Shown in pieces: positions 38,601 to 45,759 of a stretch of 64,000 bases of DNA. The notes beneath the pieces were generated by a model that did no database searches, was not told the DNA's origin, and saw only the letters and a list, made by a program, of their open reading frames with translations. How positions within the stretch are numbered: the stretch's first letter is position 1; each line of letters begins with the position of its first letter. The translations under genes were made by a program, and so were the position numbers. Source of the stretch: Turritopsis dohrnii (Eukaryota; Cnidaria; Hydrozoa; Anthoathecata; Oceaniidae); assembly GCA_027922465.2 (NCBI GenBank), contig BQMF02000236.1:310001-374000 (forward strand). The letters are read 5' to 3'.

Positions 38601-41600
38601 AAAGAATACTCTTGAAAGATAGAATCATTATAGATGGTTTCTATTTGCAGTAACAATTTTAGTTTGTTTTTCTAAAACCCATCTATTCAGTTTCTTAAGT
38701 GAATGTGAACCAGGTGACCCTTTCTATTTTTAATACTCAACGGGTGCCACCAAAAAAGTGTTTTTAAAAACTTTTGTTTATCAAGTAGAACAAGTTTATA
38801 CAGCCGCACTTTCGCCTTGCAAAAATTAAAACAAAAGACCTGTGCATTATGAAGTTTTTCATATTGAAGCGTGTAAATATTTTAGACTAGTCTAAATATT
38901 GTAGATGACTAATGACAGGTCTGTTGATTTAAATTACACAAGGTAAAAGTTTGACTGTGTAAACTAGTTTTAAATGAACTCTGTTAGGTAAGGAAAAGTT
39001 TTACAATAAAGAGTCTTCTCAGTTTTTCAAGGAAATGTTAACCAGAAACTCCCTAAAAACATATCTTGGCCAGCCAGTTAATTTTCACTCTTGATAGATC
39101 TTACGATTATTTTTGTAAACTATCAGTCCAATATCGAAGCTTATCAGGTAAGAATAGAATCGTTTTCAAATCTTACTCTTATACGTGTAACACTTCGTTA
39201 CAAAATTTGTAATGGATTTGTAACGGATTTGTAACGCCAGCGTTACAAATTTGTAACGGATTTGTAACGCCGGCGTTACAAAATTTGTAACGGATTTGTA
39301 ACGCTAGCGTTACAAAATTTGTAACGGATTTGTAACGCCAGCGTTACAAAATTTGTAACGGATTTGTAACGCCAAATAAAATCAAGTGGTCCCTTTTCGC
39401 GGAACATGTCACATATTTCCCAAATGGGGGAACAAATAGGGATATAAATTTTATCATTAGCGCTCAAACTACAGATATTACTTAATTTCTCATTATTTAT
39501 TAATGTTTGCTCTGAAGATGAAAATTTTAATTACATTAAGTCAATAAAAATATTTTCCCATATTTTAGTTTTATTATTAAAATTCGTTTTTATTTTATTT
39601 CCACAAAAGCTTTTCGCCTGGCGCCATCATCAGTGTCATATATACAAATTTGTATTTGTATTATATAACACTGATGATGGCGCAGGCTGAAAGCTTTTTA
39701 ATTACATTTAAAAAAGTGTTTAAAAAAAGTTTTATTACTTTGTACAACCCATTACAGTTTCTCACCCATCACATTTTATTGATGTTTTTATCAATTTGGT
39801 TTCATTGTCTTTGCATTTCTCATTCTCTAAATTAGCTGAGAACTGTTGATCTAATATAGATTTGCAAACTCTAAAGTGTCTCAAAATTTGGTTAAGCAGT
39901 CCATAGTATTTTCACCTGCATTGTTGTAATAATGACATAATTAATAAAGGTTCTTGGCAATTTCTGATCATTTTCACAGTTTCCAAAAAAATTCTATTGC
40001 AGCAAAAATTTCAGTACATATTCTTCCTTGGCGGAGAATCAACATAATTATGCTTTCCACAAAATATATTATCTCCAATTGACTGAGCAACATTTCTGAA
40101 TAATCAAATGTTTGAATCATTGAGTTTCCTGTGACACCATTAATTCAAGACACTTTGAGTCACAGAAAGTTCATGTTTTAACATTCTACCGAATTTTAAA
40201 TAAAATGCTCAAATGTTTAGATGTGTCAAAATACAGACTCAAGTACCTTTCCATATCAATTATATAGTTACACCTCAACACTCACCAAGTTCAAATGCAG
40301 ACACAACATCATCATATTCATTTTTAAAATCTTTTCTATTGTTAATTACTTCATGATAACTCAAATAATCAGAAGACATCAACATCCATTTGATGGAGCT
40401 TCCATTCTCTCGCATTCCAAATAAAAAATTATGATATCTTTGATTCTTATATTCGGTGATCACATCTTTACCATCTAACCCAGAATGCACAAAATTTTCA
40501 TATCTGAGTTGTTCATTACGAATAAAACCCCACATTTCGTTTCCATACAAAGCCCAAGCACTCTAAAGGGTAAAATTAAGAATAATAAGATATTGATTTT
40601 ACTTTTAATGACCTCCGTTATGAAAAAATGACTAGTTCCAAGAAAAGGTTTTGAAAAGGAATAGATGTTTCCACCTTTTTAGAAATACTGATGCAAAGGG
40701 GCAAAAGATTTCACAGAACAGAAAGATGATATCTAAATTCACATCAGAATTTCATGATCAACATTTCAATCAGAAGATATGTTTCTCTACAAAGATCCTC
40801 ATTCAACCACTAAAGTACTCAAATCAATGAGGATTTAAATTTTTGGCACGGTTTTACGAAGAATATATGTTTTTCATGCAATAGTAGAGTAGATAATATG
40901 ATAGATATTAGCATCTTCCTTCAAAATGGTTTCTGAATCAAACATTACACAATAGGTATTGATTTGATTTCAAACATTGATTTTAATCTCAATTGTTCTA
41001 GATATAGCTAAGGCAACATGCTTCAAAACAAACAATGTATTAGAAAGGCATACTCCTTCAAAATGGTTTCTGAATCAAACATTACACAATAGGTATTGAT
41101 TTGATTTCAAACATTGATTTTAATCTCAATTGTTCTAGATATAGCTAAGGCAACATGCTTCAAAACAAACAATGTATTAGAAAGGCATACTGTAGGAGTT
41201 GCTTTCAAAATCAGATTGTAAACTCCTTTGCTTCGCTGCCCTAAAATTAAAAAAGACATTTTGATATTATAATAATCAATATGAAAAAACAAAAGGTGTT
41301 TGGTTGAGGAACAACCATCAAAAATCTTTATTATTCATTATACCATTTTCTAAAGCATTAAAAACTACAAGATTATAACACTTGAAAATACACTTATTTA
41401 AAGACAAAAACAAAAAAATTTGCATTCAAGATAATATGTCATTTTTCTCTTCATTTATCACCATGAATATCATGCGAAAACACTAATTTTAAGACAATTG
41501 GTTTATTTAGAAATAACATACCAGATGCACTTGTCATTATATAAGTAGGATATGGCTTGAGAATGTCGCCTGTAGCATTTTCAAATTCAACAGCAATTTC

Positions 41601-44427
41601 ATAAAATGTTTGTTCTGTCAGACCAGTTACTTCAGCCCCATAATCATTTTTATTGGCTTCAATTGGAGAACTGTAAGTACTTCCATCTACATCTGCTTGC
41701 TTGTAGTAGACTCTCACTGTTTCACAGCTACTAATCAAAGAACTGTCTTCCCAGCCAATGACAACAGAGGTAGCATCAGGTATCCCGAAGTATAAGCTTT
41801 CTGACAATTCAGATGAAACTTTATCTAAACACATTGAATGAAAAAATATAAATAACACCAAAATATTTTGGAAGGCCTCCAAGCATTTCACAAAGATCAA
41901 ATATTGTTTATATGCATATGTCACCAGTCATTATTTCCTTAGAACAATCGCAACAAAACAGAAAACAAGAAATTATTTTACCTTTTATCATAAATGTGAA
42001 ATATGAAAAGTCGGGATCAAAAGCAGCAAGAATTGTATCAGAAGTTCCTGTATGCTTTATTTTCACAAAAACATCAGTATCATAAGCACTTTGTATGGCA
42101 ATTGCGCCTTGAACACCATTATAGTTTTCCAGGATCAAGAAGGAAGCTTCATCTTTATTATTGTTACTTGACGTTCTGATCTCTCTGCCACCATCAGTTT
42201 TTCCATATAAAAATTGCCCTTCACTTTCCAAATGAAATGATACTGTGTCGGCACCATCATCAAAACCTAATATAAAATATATCTAAACACTTCAAACAAC
42301 GAACAATGTATTTCAGATGTCACCAGACATGATGACATGACAGTGGTACAAATTTCAGCTTTGAGAAAATGTCAACAAAAATGTGAACAGGTCTGTTTCA
42401 TCTTTTTGCAGGCAAACAGCTGTTAGGAAGGTCACATTTGCACGAAATGAATATTGCAAATATCATTTTATTATCACTGTCCATCAAAATTTCCAATAGA
42501 GAACCAAAAGGAGAACTCTTAAGCAAACTTATTCATAACAGTCACACTATAAAAGATTTCTCAAAGTAGGGGATGGTCATTAGGCATCAACAATGGCTAT
42601 GCAAAAGTTTAACCTAAATATCTCAGGAACTATTATATCCAAATAAGTTCAAATTTTGCAATTTTCTTAGTTCCTTTTTAGACAACAAAGATCGTTAGCT
42701 AATAGCTGTAACTTCAGATAGTGTAGATAGGGCTCCAACAATGTTTTAATTTGTTTAATCACACTACATATTCTAACAAGAAAACTTTCTGCATAACTGA
42801 TGTCATGAAAGCACTCTCTTCTCCAACACAGTGTTTATTCATTGTCCTTACAAAAATCAAAAAACTTATTACCAAGTCATTAAATAACAACTTTTTTAAC
42901 TAAAATGCTTCAAATTTTGAAATCAAAAAGCCTGGTCATACAAATTTGATCATACAAATTCGTTGCTGGTTTAGCATTTTCAAGTAAGACATGAAACCTA
43001 ACCTTCTCGAATTTCAAACCATGAGGACTGTCCAGATGGAGTACTTATTCTCAATCTACTGTTGTCCTTCAAACCAATATACTTTGGATCAGTATATGAA
43101 CGAAAACAAATAACTTTACCAACATATGGACCTAAACATAACACATACAGGGATTAAACAGAAAACTGCATGCACACTCAGTATAGTATAACATAAAAAT
43201 CACCTGTTCTTTAGGTAAAGTTAAAACAGAAAATAAGTTCGGTATAATAATAAGACAGCATTACATATATATATATATATATATCCATTAAAAGGAGAAT
43301 GTGGGTCAAAAAATGCATCAGTTGCAAATAATTTATTATTCATGAATCAGTTACAGTTTTGAAATGTGCTCTTCTTCATTATAAAAAGAATTTTGCCAAT
43401 GACTTACAATCAACTTTTTCGGGAGAATTTATTTTCGCGATCTCAAAGAATATTCAAAATATTTGGGAATATTTTTGGAATTTGTTGAAATATTTGCACA
43501 ACCCATCATTATAATGAATTGGGTATGATAAAAACAATATGGATTTTCTTGGCAGGAGTTTAAAAATCCCAAATCAGAAAATATTTTTTCACAAGAATTT
43601 AATTTCTTGAATTTGAACAAATCAAATTTTTCACAAGAATTTAATTTCGCGAATTTGTAAAAATCAAATTTTTCGCGAGAATTTTGCGAATCCGAGGCAA
43701 ATTCGCGAAATTCAGAAAATTATCTTCCCACAAAAATTTCTTCCATTAAGGTATTCATACTTTAAAATTCTAAATAGAGTTTTTTAAAAGAAAATTTATT
43801 TACCATATGAATTTTTGCAAACTTTGTTATAAAATTTCTTTTACAAGTTGCATATCCCTGAAATTTGTTGGAGTTTAGCCAATGAAGTGATTTTTTAACA
43901 CATATTTTAGTTTCCTTGCTTCAGCAGAAAAACACTGTCAGAAAGGCAAAATGCTACAACGAAATGCCACCTACCTAAGTTCTACCTAATCTTCATTAAT
44001 TACCACAATGTTAAAGGAAAGAATGAAAAAACTAATTGATGGAATCGGATGAAGCAAGTTAGTCCTAGCATAGTTATGCAATAATGTGTAGCACATCTAA
44101 CAATTGATTAACGCCATCAAAGTTGATAATCATAAGGCAACGACAGAAAAATTCTGAGCACCGATCATGAGTCCTTTTTTAAACTTATATGGGCAAAATA
44201 AAATTATTTTGAAGACAAAAACTTTACCAATGATTTAGTGATAATAATAGGCAACAATAACAAAAATGTTGACTTCTGTTCTAACCAAGTAAAAATAAAA
44301 TTTACTTTACATTAGAAATAAAATTTACTTTAGATATAAAAAAACTGTGCTTACTTTTTGCATTCACATCATCTGTAATGGTTCCTAATATCAAAGACAA
44401 CACCAATAGCGAATTTACAAATTCCAT
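14332..44427 (-). CDS. FN3-rich ligand-gated potassium-channel-like receptor (30 exons)
   Basis: Thirty exons with consistent phases give about 2183 residues. Signal peptide 1-23; beta-trefoil 25-162; FN3 163-263; unassigned block 264-439; Cys-rich module 440-490; eleven FN3 domains 491-1638; ligand-binding lobe 1 about 1642-1768; TM1 1770-1794; pore loop with T-T-V-G-Y-G-D at 1823-1829; TM2 1839-1863; lobe 2 about 1875-1988; TM3 about 2029-2050; cytoplasmic helical tail to 2183. It is probably a plasma-membrane receptor channel with the ectodomain and both lobes outside. The order lobe1-TM-P-TM-lobe2-TM is that of ionotropic glutamate receptors. The filter is that of potassium channels, as in bacterial GluR0. 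Ligand unknown: the usual glutamate-binding residues are not evident. Potassium selectivity is inferred from the filter. The least certain exons are 5-9, and an unseen small exon is possible. Confidence 0.85.
14767..15007 (-). CDS. Receptor exon 29: acidic linker and TM3
   Basis: Phase 0 start; donor GTATAG. A basic helix (KLAKLQAARKAAGG), then a Glu-rich stretch, then hydrophobic TM3 (TLFYLIIMWVVFNVVGICYE) followed by basic residues, as expected for the inner face. Confidence 0.88.
15185..15447 (-). CDS. Receptor exon 28: ligand-binding lobe 2
   Basis: Phase 1 start, phase 0 end. YTYEEVL, KYALIDRNVMEVL and EFGIAAFG match the pattern of lobe 2 of SBP_bac_3 / iGluR ligand-binding domains (acidic residue in ALID, then YGIA-like strand). 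Confidence 0.9.
15740..15806 (-). CDS. Receptor exon 27: start of lobe 2
   Basis: 67 bp, phase 0 to 1. Reads VLALYGTTEYTFGKK, the GTT loop usual at the start of lobe 2 in solute-binding proteins. Confidence 0.82.
15807..17329. other. Intron 26 (first part), no gene
   Basis: AT-rich intron sequence. No ORF or repeat recognised. Confidence 0.5.
17330..17570 (+). pseudogene. Non-LTR ORF fragment with 2A-like motif
   Basis: On the strand opposite the receptor, an open frame without an ATG runs from about 17332 and reads EKLEGLNKELW, LLRYQIKLNHRTES, then LFMLFVFGNVEINPGP, and stops soon after at TAA. NVEINPGP differs from the 2A consensus DxExNPGP only by N for the first D. A hydrophobic run precedes it, as in 2A sequences at the N-terminus of many non-LTR retrotransposon ORFs. 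No RT follows here, so this is an isolated remnant in the intron. Confidence 0.6.
17571..18062. other. Intron 26 (last part), no gene
   Basis: AT-rich; a short plus-strand ORF at 17908-18183 is antisense to exon 26 and not a gene. Confidence 0.5.
18063..18222 (-). CDS. Receptor exon 26: selectivity filter and TM2
   Basis: Phase 2 to 0. The first base completes G of the filter, then Y-G-D-K-I-P, then NRGRVYIIFWTLLGLVITG, the inner pore helix, ending NLSSAL. The exon 25/26 junction splits the first G codon of GYGD. Confidence 0.93.
18405..18499 (-). CDS. Receptor exon 25: pore helix
   Basis: 95 bp, phase 0 to 2. Encodes LFEGLYLAFMTSTTV, the potassium-channel pore helix and start of the TVGYGD filter. 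Donor GTAGGA. Confidence 0.92.
18664..19130 (-). CDS. Receptor exon 24: ligand-binding lobe 1 and TM1
   Basis: Phase 1 to 0. NYAVYPPYIDYP and GIMVNLAEAAV fit the start of an SBP-like lobe 1. Sites NDS, NRS, NVT, NIT and NGS are potential N-glycosylation sites, so this part is extracellular. RIGIANSPGFVLIEVP closes the lobe. GIIATIPLCGFYLILNWLFG begins TM1. The lobe is shorter and more divergent than in classical glutamate receptors. Confidence 0.88.
19532..19879 (-). CDS. Receptor exon 23: FN3 domain 12
   Basis: 348 bp, phase 1-1. A short linker, then AAPTNVTASSFES, W, YARYRIQVAARTNVGYGP. The FN3 tyrosine-corner pattern is clear. Last FN3 before the ligand-binding core. Confidence 0.9.
19942..20232 (-). 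CDS. Receptor exon 22: FN3 domain 11
   Basis: 291 bp, phase 1-1. SIMLTWRHAPP, YTVFYERN, YSFWIVAATAVGYGNQSE. Typical FN3. Confidence 0.9.
20614..20756 (-). CDS. Receptor exon 21: FN3 domain 10, second half
   Basis: 143 bp, phase 2 to 1. LRGNTLYSVSVAFYTITAGV. Together with exon 20 it makes one FN3 domain. Confidence 0.85.
20757..21311. other. Intron 20
   Basis: No gene. Contains two diverged direct repeats sharing CAGCACCTTTCAATTGTG-like sequence near 21055 and 21170. Confidence 0.45.
21312..21552 (-). CDS. Receptor exon 20: FN3 domain 10, first half
   Basis: 241 bp, phase 1 to 2. PSEVSVMATSFSSISINWGD, then a long Ser/Arg-rich loop (SSRKRRSTSSS) not seen in the other FN3 domains. The RKRR run is a possible furin-type site. 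Confidence 0.87.
21632..21825. repeat. Short inverted repeat in intron 19
   Basis: About 30-bp imperfect inverse arms (AAACTTAATTTTAATG and its inverse) separated by about 130 bp. Probably a small MITE. The rest of the intron (21553-23084) shows nothing else except the motif at 22926. Confidence 0.5.
22926..22947 (-). repeat. Hammerhead-like core in intron 19
   Basis: Minus strand reads CTGATGA, ten bases able to form a two-base-pair hairpin, then GAAAC, followed by CTAGTAGTTC and a downstream ATAAAG. The spacing is that of a minimal hammerhead, but stem II is very weak. Confidence 0.3.
23085..23218 (-). CDS. Receptor exon 19: FN3 domain 9, second half
   Basis: 134 bp, phase 2 to 1. HNLLPYTIYQIRMVAFNFKG, the FN3 E and F strands. 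Confidence 0.87.
23219..24293. other. Intron 18
   Basis: 1.07 kb, AT-rich. A plus-strand ORF at 23471-23698 has no support. A 16-bp block AAGTCCCCTCAGCCTC near 23500 and GGACTTGGAGCTCGG near 23789 form partial inverse matches (GAGCTCCAAGTCC), so a foldback insertion of about 300 bp is likely. Confidence 0.4.
24294..24471 (-). CDS. Receptor exon 18: FN3 domain 9, first half
   Basis: 178 bp, phase 1 to 2. PAVPPQNIHGHNTSESSMKI, W, AGYLGDFRVEI. Same length and split position as exon 14. Confidence 0.87.
24613..24912 (-). CDS. Receptor exon 17: FN3 domain 8
   Basis: 300 bp, phase 1-1. SSSIIVYWSTVKEDEQKGPI, LEVYTLYAVNISATNSIGKG. Confidence 0.92.
24913..25502. other. Intron 16
   Basis: About 590 bp of AT-rich intron with no recognised content. 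Confidence 0.45.
25503..25799 (-). CDS. Receptor exon 16: FN3 domain 7
   Basis: 297 bp, phase 1-1. SINIEWTPIVNDQWHGYPHV, LESYTDYQFTIHAGTVKGFG. Donor GTTAGT. Confidence 0.92.
25878..26008 (-). CDS. Receptor exon 15: FN3 domain 6, second half
   Basis: 131 bp, phase 2 to 1. LKVFTAYNVSIILRNDVGDG. Joins exon 14 through a split GAG codon. Confidence 0.85.
26310..26487 (-). CDS. Receptor exon 14: FN3 domain 6, first half
   Basis: 178 bp, phase 1 to 2. TSTTSLYVRWNNVSFFGWGG. Donor GTAAGT. Not visible as a long ORF but fits the phase chain exactly. Confidence 0.85.
26657..26904. mobile_element. MITE with TTAA-type ends in intron 13
   Basis: Inverted ends TTTAAAGGAGAATT about 220 bp apart. The same end sequence bounds the element at 49773-50761, so the two are probably relatives. 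TTAA at both borders fits a TTAA target site. Confidence 0.5.
26935..27234 (-). CDS. Receptor exon 13: FN3 domain 5
   Basis: 300 bp, phase 1-1. SSINVSWHEVDETLRRGVVL, LESYTLYEVKIYSNNSVGAG. Confidence 0.92.
27361..27660 (-). CDS. Receptor exon 12: FN3 domain 4
   Basis: 300 bp, phase 1-1. QIQVAWEGLYDLLDWTGEIG, LNPYTLYEICLAAANTVGVG. Confidence 0.92.
27898..28194 (-). CDS. Receptor exon 11: FN3 domain 3
   Basis: 297 bp, phase 1-1. SCIYVEWSPVDEWNLLGPLV, LQSYRYYQIFIRVRNSHEIG. Confidence 0.92.
28195..28784. other. Intron 10
   Basis: About 590 bp; no gene or clear repeat. Confidence 0.45.
28785..29090 (-). CDS. Receptor exon 10: FN3 domain 2
   Basis: 306 bp, phase 1-1. PAPENFRNQSISSHVINLQW, LQAYKNYSFTIHGYSYYGEV. 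Donor GTAAGT. Confidence 0.9.
29576..29648 (-). pseudogene. tRNA-derived sequence in intron 9
   Basis: Minus strand has a good A box (TGGCGCAGTTGG), a loop with GAT in the anticodon position, and a B box within a paired T arm (GGTGGTTCGAGCCCACC). The two acceptor strands (GCTTCCG and TAGGTCA) do not pair, so it is a tRNA pseudogene or SINE head rather than a working tRNA. Confidence 0.6.
29971..30883. mobile_element. Harbinger-type MITE in intron 9
   Basis: 913 bp with terminal inverse repeats of more than 50 bp starting AGCCGGTTTTCCACTAGG. TAA is duplicated on both sides (29968-29970 and 30884-30886), the 3-bp W-rich target typical of PIF/Harbinger. No transposase inside. Each arm has TCGCGCGAAGCGA-rich palindromic sequence. 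Confidence 0.85.
30989..31141 (-). CDS. Receptor exon 9: cysteine-rich module
   Basis: 153 bp, phase 1-1 with donor GTAGCT. Reads FECIFDNDDSCGYGAW, then DSCIFSHPDWIHKFCPLPES. Cysteine spacing resembles a ShKT-type module but this is not certain. The frame stays open for 60 bases after the chosen donor, and another donor near 30965 is possible. Least certain exon of the gene. Confidence 0.55.
31243..33180. mobile_element. TIR element A with TTACGC palindrome arrays
   Basis: The ends ACATGGAAAGCGAAAAGGG and inverse enclose 1.94 kb. Both subterminal zones are packed with short palindromes such as TTACGCTTACGTAAGCGTAA and CTTACGCTAGCGTAAG. The middle (32072-32420) is related to the middle of the element at 37688-39418. 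No transposase ORF. The right end stops only 43 bp from the exon 8 donor. Confidence 0.8.
33224..33376 (-). CDS. Receptor exon 8: unassigned extracellular block
   Basis: 153 bp, phase 1-1. FDGTYYFYYGIAALDSDVFA, then EEGGDERRVPMYGYLFG. Good splice sites (donor GTAAGT). No family recognised. Confidence 0.75.
33377..33868. other. Intron 7 (first part)
   Basis: AT-rich intron, no features recognised. Confidence 0.45.
33869..34315. mobile_element. Foldback/MITE in intron 7
   Basis: Outer sequences TATCCTGTGATGA and the inverse of GGATCCTGTAATGA, and inner arms ATGCAATGCATAATTATG versus its inverse near 34195, define a 450-bp imperfect palindrome. No coding capacity. Confidence 0.55.
34316..36284. 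other. Intron 7 (last part)
   Basis: About 2 kb AT-rich. Short ORFs at 34547-34741, 35117-35302, 35554-35754 and 35637-35858 show no conserved motif. Confidence 0.4.
36285..36332 (-). CDS. Receptor exon 7: short extracellular exon
   Basis: 48 bp, phase 1-1. Reads VSGYVDPETEKGVYH. Donor GTATGC. Supported only by phase and splice sites. Confidence 0.65.
36333..37687. other. Intron 6 (first part)
   Basis: No gene recognised; ORFs at 36438-36632 and 36888-37121 lack motifs. Confidence 0.4.
37688..39418. mobile_element. TIR element B with GTAACG palindrome arrays
   Basis: 1.73 kb. The ends share AAATATGTGACATG and then GCGAAAAGGGACCACTTGAT in inverse orientation. The GCGAAAAGGGACCA core equals that of element A. 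Subterminal arrays repeat TTTGTAACGGATTTGTAACG and GTAACGCCGGCGTTAC (about three units left, four right). The middle (38340-38410) shares ACTCGTCAAGCCGACG and flanking sequence with element A. No transposase ORF. Confidence 0.82.
39609..39693. repeat. Inverted pair of hammerhead-like cores
   Basis: CTGATGATGGCGCC..GAAAAGC lies on the minus strand (39609-39633) and CTGATGATGGCGCA..GAAAGC on the plus strand (39671-39693), head to head across an AT-rich 37-bp spacer. The core is closely related to that at 4261-4285. Confidence 0.5.
39700..40285. other. Intron 6 (last part)
   Basis: No gene recognised. Confidence 0.4.
40286..40562 (-). CDS. Receptor exon 6: unassigned extracellular block
   Basis: 277 bp, phase 0 to 1, donor GTGAGT. 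WALYGNEMWGFIRNEQLRYE, then YHNFLFGMRENGSSIKWMLM. Probably beta-rich. No family recognised. Confidence 0.75.
40917..41190. repeat. 137-bp tandem duplication in intron 5
   Basis: Copies 40917-41053 and 41054-41190 are essentially identical, so the event is recent. The right border coincides with the first intron base after exon 5, so the duplication copied the splice donor GTATGC as well. Confidence 0.9.
41191..41240 (-). CDS. Receptor exon 5: short linker exon
   Basis: 50 bp, phase 1 to 0. QRSKGVYNLILKATPT. Required to change phase between exons 4 and 6. Confidence 0.65.
41522..41824 (-). CDS. Receptor exon 4: FN3 domain 1
   Basis: 303 bp, phase 1-1. VSSELSESLYFGIPDATSVV, IGWEDSSL, TEQTFYEIAVEFENATG. 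A diverged FN3 standing apart from the main FN3 run. Confidence 0.82.
41982..42266 (-). CDS. Receptor exon 3: beta-trefoil (AbfB-like), lobes 2-3
   Basis: 285 bp, phase 1-1. DTVSFHLESEGQFLYGKTDG, EASFLILENYNG, AIQSAYDTDVFVKIKHTG, PDFSYFTFM. The repeated V-x-F/ASF/F-x-F pattern with surface Y/F-L strands fits an AbfB-type beta-trefoil continuing from exon 2. Confidence 0.8.
42267..43002. other. Intron 2
   Basis: No gene or recognised repeat. Confidence 0.45.
43003..43131 (-). CDS. Receptor exon 2: beta-trefoil, lobe 1
   Basis: 129 bp, phase 1-1. ICFRSYTDPKYIGLKDNSRL, RISTPSGQSSWFEIREG. Resembles the first lobe of AbfB domains (V-F-S-Y-x-x-P-x-Y-I). Confidence 0.8.
43132..44354. other. Intron 1
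   Basis: Contains an AT microsatellite (about 43263-43283) and, at about 43590-43690, two to three direct repeats of about 48 bp with AAATTTTTC(A/G)C(A/G)AGAATTT. A minus-strand ORF at 43429-43620 crosses these repeats and is not a gene. Confidence 0.5.
44355..44427 (-). CDS. Receptor exon 1: start codon and signal peptide
   Basis: MEFVNSLLVLSLILGTITDD is a classical signal peptide, with cleavage likely near VNA. Ends phase 1 at donor GTAAGC. The frame is open upstream to a Met at 44505, but only the 44427 start gives a normal signal sequence. No TATA box or initiator could be assigned upstream. Confidence 0.8.
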
Positions 44428-45599
44428 GCTAGAAACAAAGTACAGTAAACAAAGTTGAACAACCCAACCTCTCAACCTCACAATTAATATCACAATTAAT
44501 ATCAAAAATTAATTTTAATTTTTGGCAATAATGTGTAACGACATTACAGGCCCATAGAAGGTAATGGATCGAGCAGGAATTCAACTCTGCTGGTTGCGTG
44601 ATCAATCCAATGCTATAATTATGCTATTAGTTCATATTGGATGAGGGAAGCTTATAGTCATTGCTTTAAATACTAACAGCCAATAGCTCAATTATTACCC
44701 AACCTATCCACTATTGTCATTCCTCTCTTTTAGTGGATAAACCTTTGCAGATCATTGACTATCCAAAAAGTAGCCTCATGCACACGGATCAACATCATAA
44801 CCTACACTTAGGCACAAAGTAACACTTAGTGTTTTTTTTAATAGAAAAGATATTGAAGTATGTGGAGAATGATTGAAAGAAATATCGTTATGTTTACATT
44901 TTATCATAACTTATCATAACTTATTATTTAAATTTCAATCTTAAAAAATAACAGAAATCAAAAGCCAACATACAACTTACAAGACTAAAATATTCCACTG
45001 ACCTAAACATAATCCTGCCAACATATATAATATTTATGTTATATTAATGTTATATTTATGTAATATTAATGTAATATTTACCTGCAAGCTTTTGCCATTT
45101 CAAAAGCAAAATGCTAAAAAACATGTAAAACAACATACACTTCAGTTAGAATCAAGACACAATCAAATCTTAAAATTAAAAAAATAACAAAAAGCAAAAA
45201 AAATCTAAGAACTTGAATGTCATGTTTTTTGGTCACTAAGGCATCACAGCAAGCATGCAAAGTCACAAGAATACTGCAATTTGAAAATGTGGTTCTTTTG
45301 CTTCATTATGTATACAAATGCACAGGGTTTTACAACTGTGTATTTCACTGTTTGACTTATCACTAGATGAATGCAATTATTATTCTACTCATATATTATG
45401 AATAAAATACTGATCTTTTAAATTAAAAAGGATAAGCCAATCAATTTTAGTTGATTCACTAAGGAAAATTTAAAGTCTTTTAAATTATATTTTCAGATCA
45501 AGAATTTGAGAAAAATGCCTATTGTATGCCTTTGTATGTTATCTCTCCAGGCAATTTGGCATCTAAAAAAATGCACTCTGCCAGACTCTCTTTAATCAC
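44428..45599. other. Upstream region of the receptor gene
   Basis: About 1.2 kb, AT-rich. Near 44565-44640 there is a very weak tRNA-like B-box/A-box arrangement on the minus strand. No promoter element is convincing. Confidence 0.35.
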
Positions 45600-45759
45600 A
45601 CTCAGGAATTATGAAAAGCACTTGACAAAGGTCAGTTTTCCTGTGGAGTATTCAGTGATTTACAAAAAGCCTTTGACACTGTTGACCATATAACATTGCC
45701 TAGGAAATTAAACATAATGGTGTTAGAGGAATTGCTAATCAATGGTTCAACTCTTATAG
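45600..45759 (+). pseudogene. Non-LTR reverse transcriptase remnant, first part
   Basis: One frame reads ALDKGQFSCGVFSDLQKAFD, TVDHITLPRKLN, the RT motif with the first catalytic aspartate, then NQWFNSY after a frameshift, where it is cut by the foldback element. It continues at 48593. Confidence 0.7.

Noticed and set aside
44302..44505. Upstream Met at 44505 as receptor start
   Set aside because: It adds a hydrophobic-basic extension before a normal signal peptide. The Met at 44427 gives a standard signal sequence.
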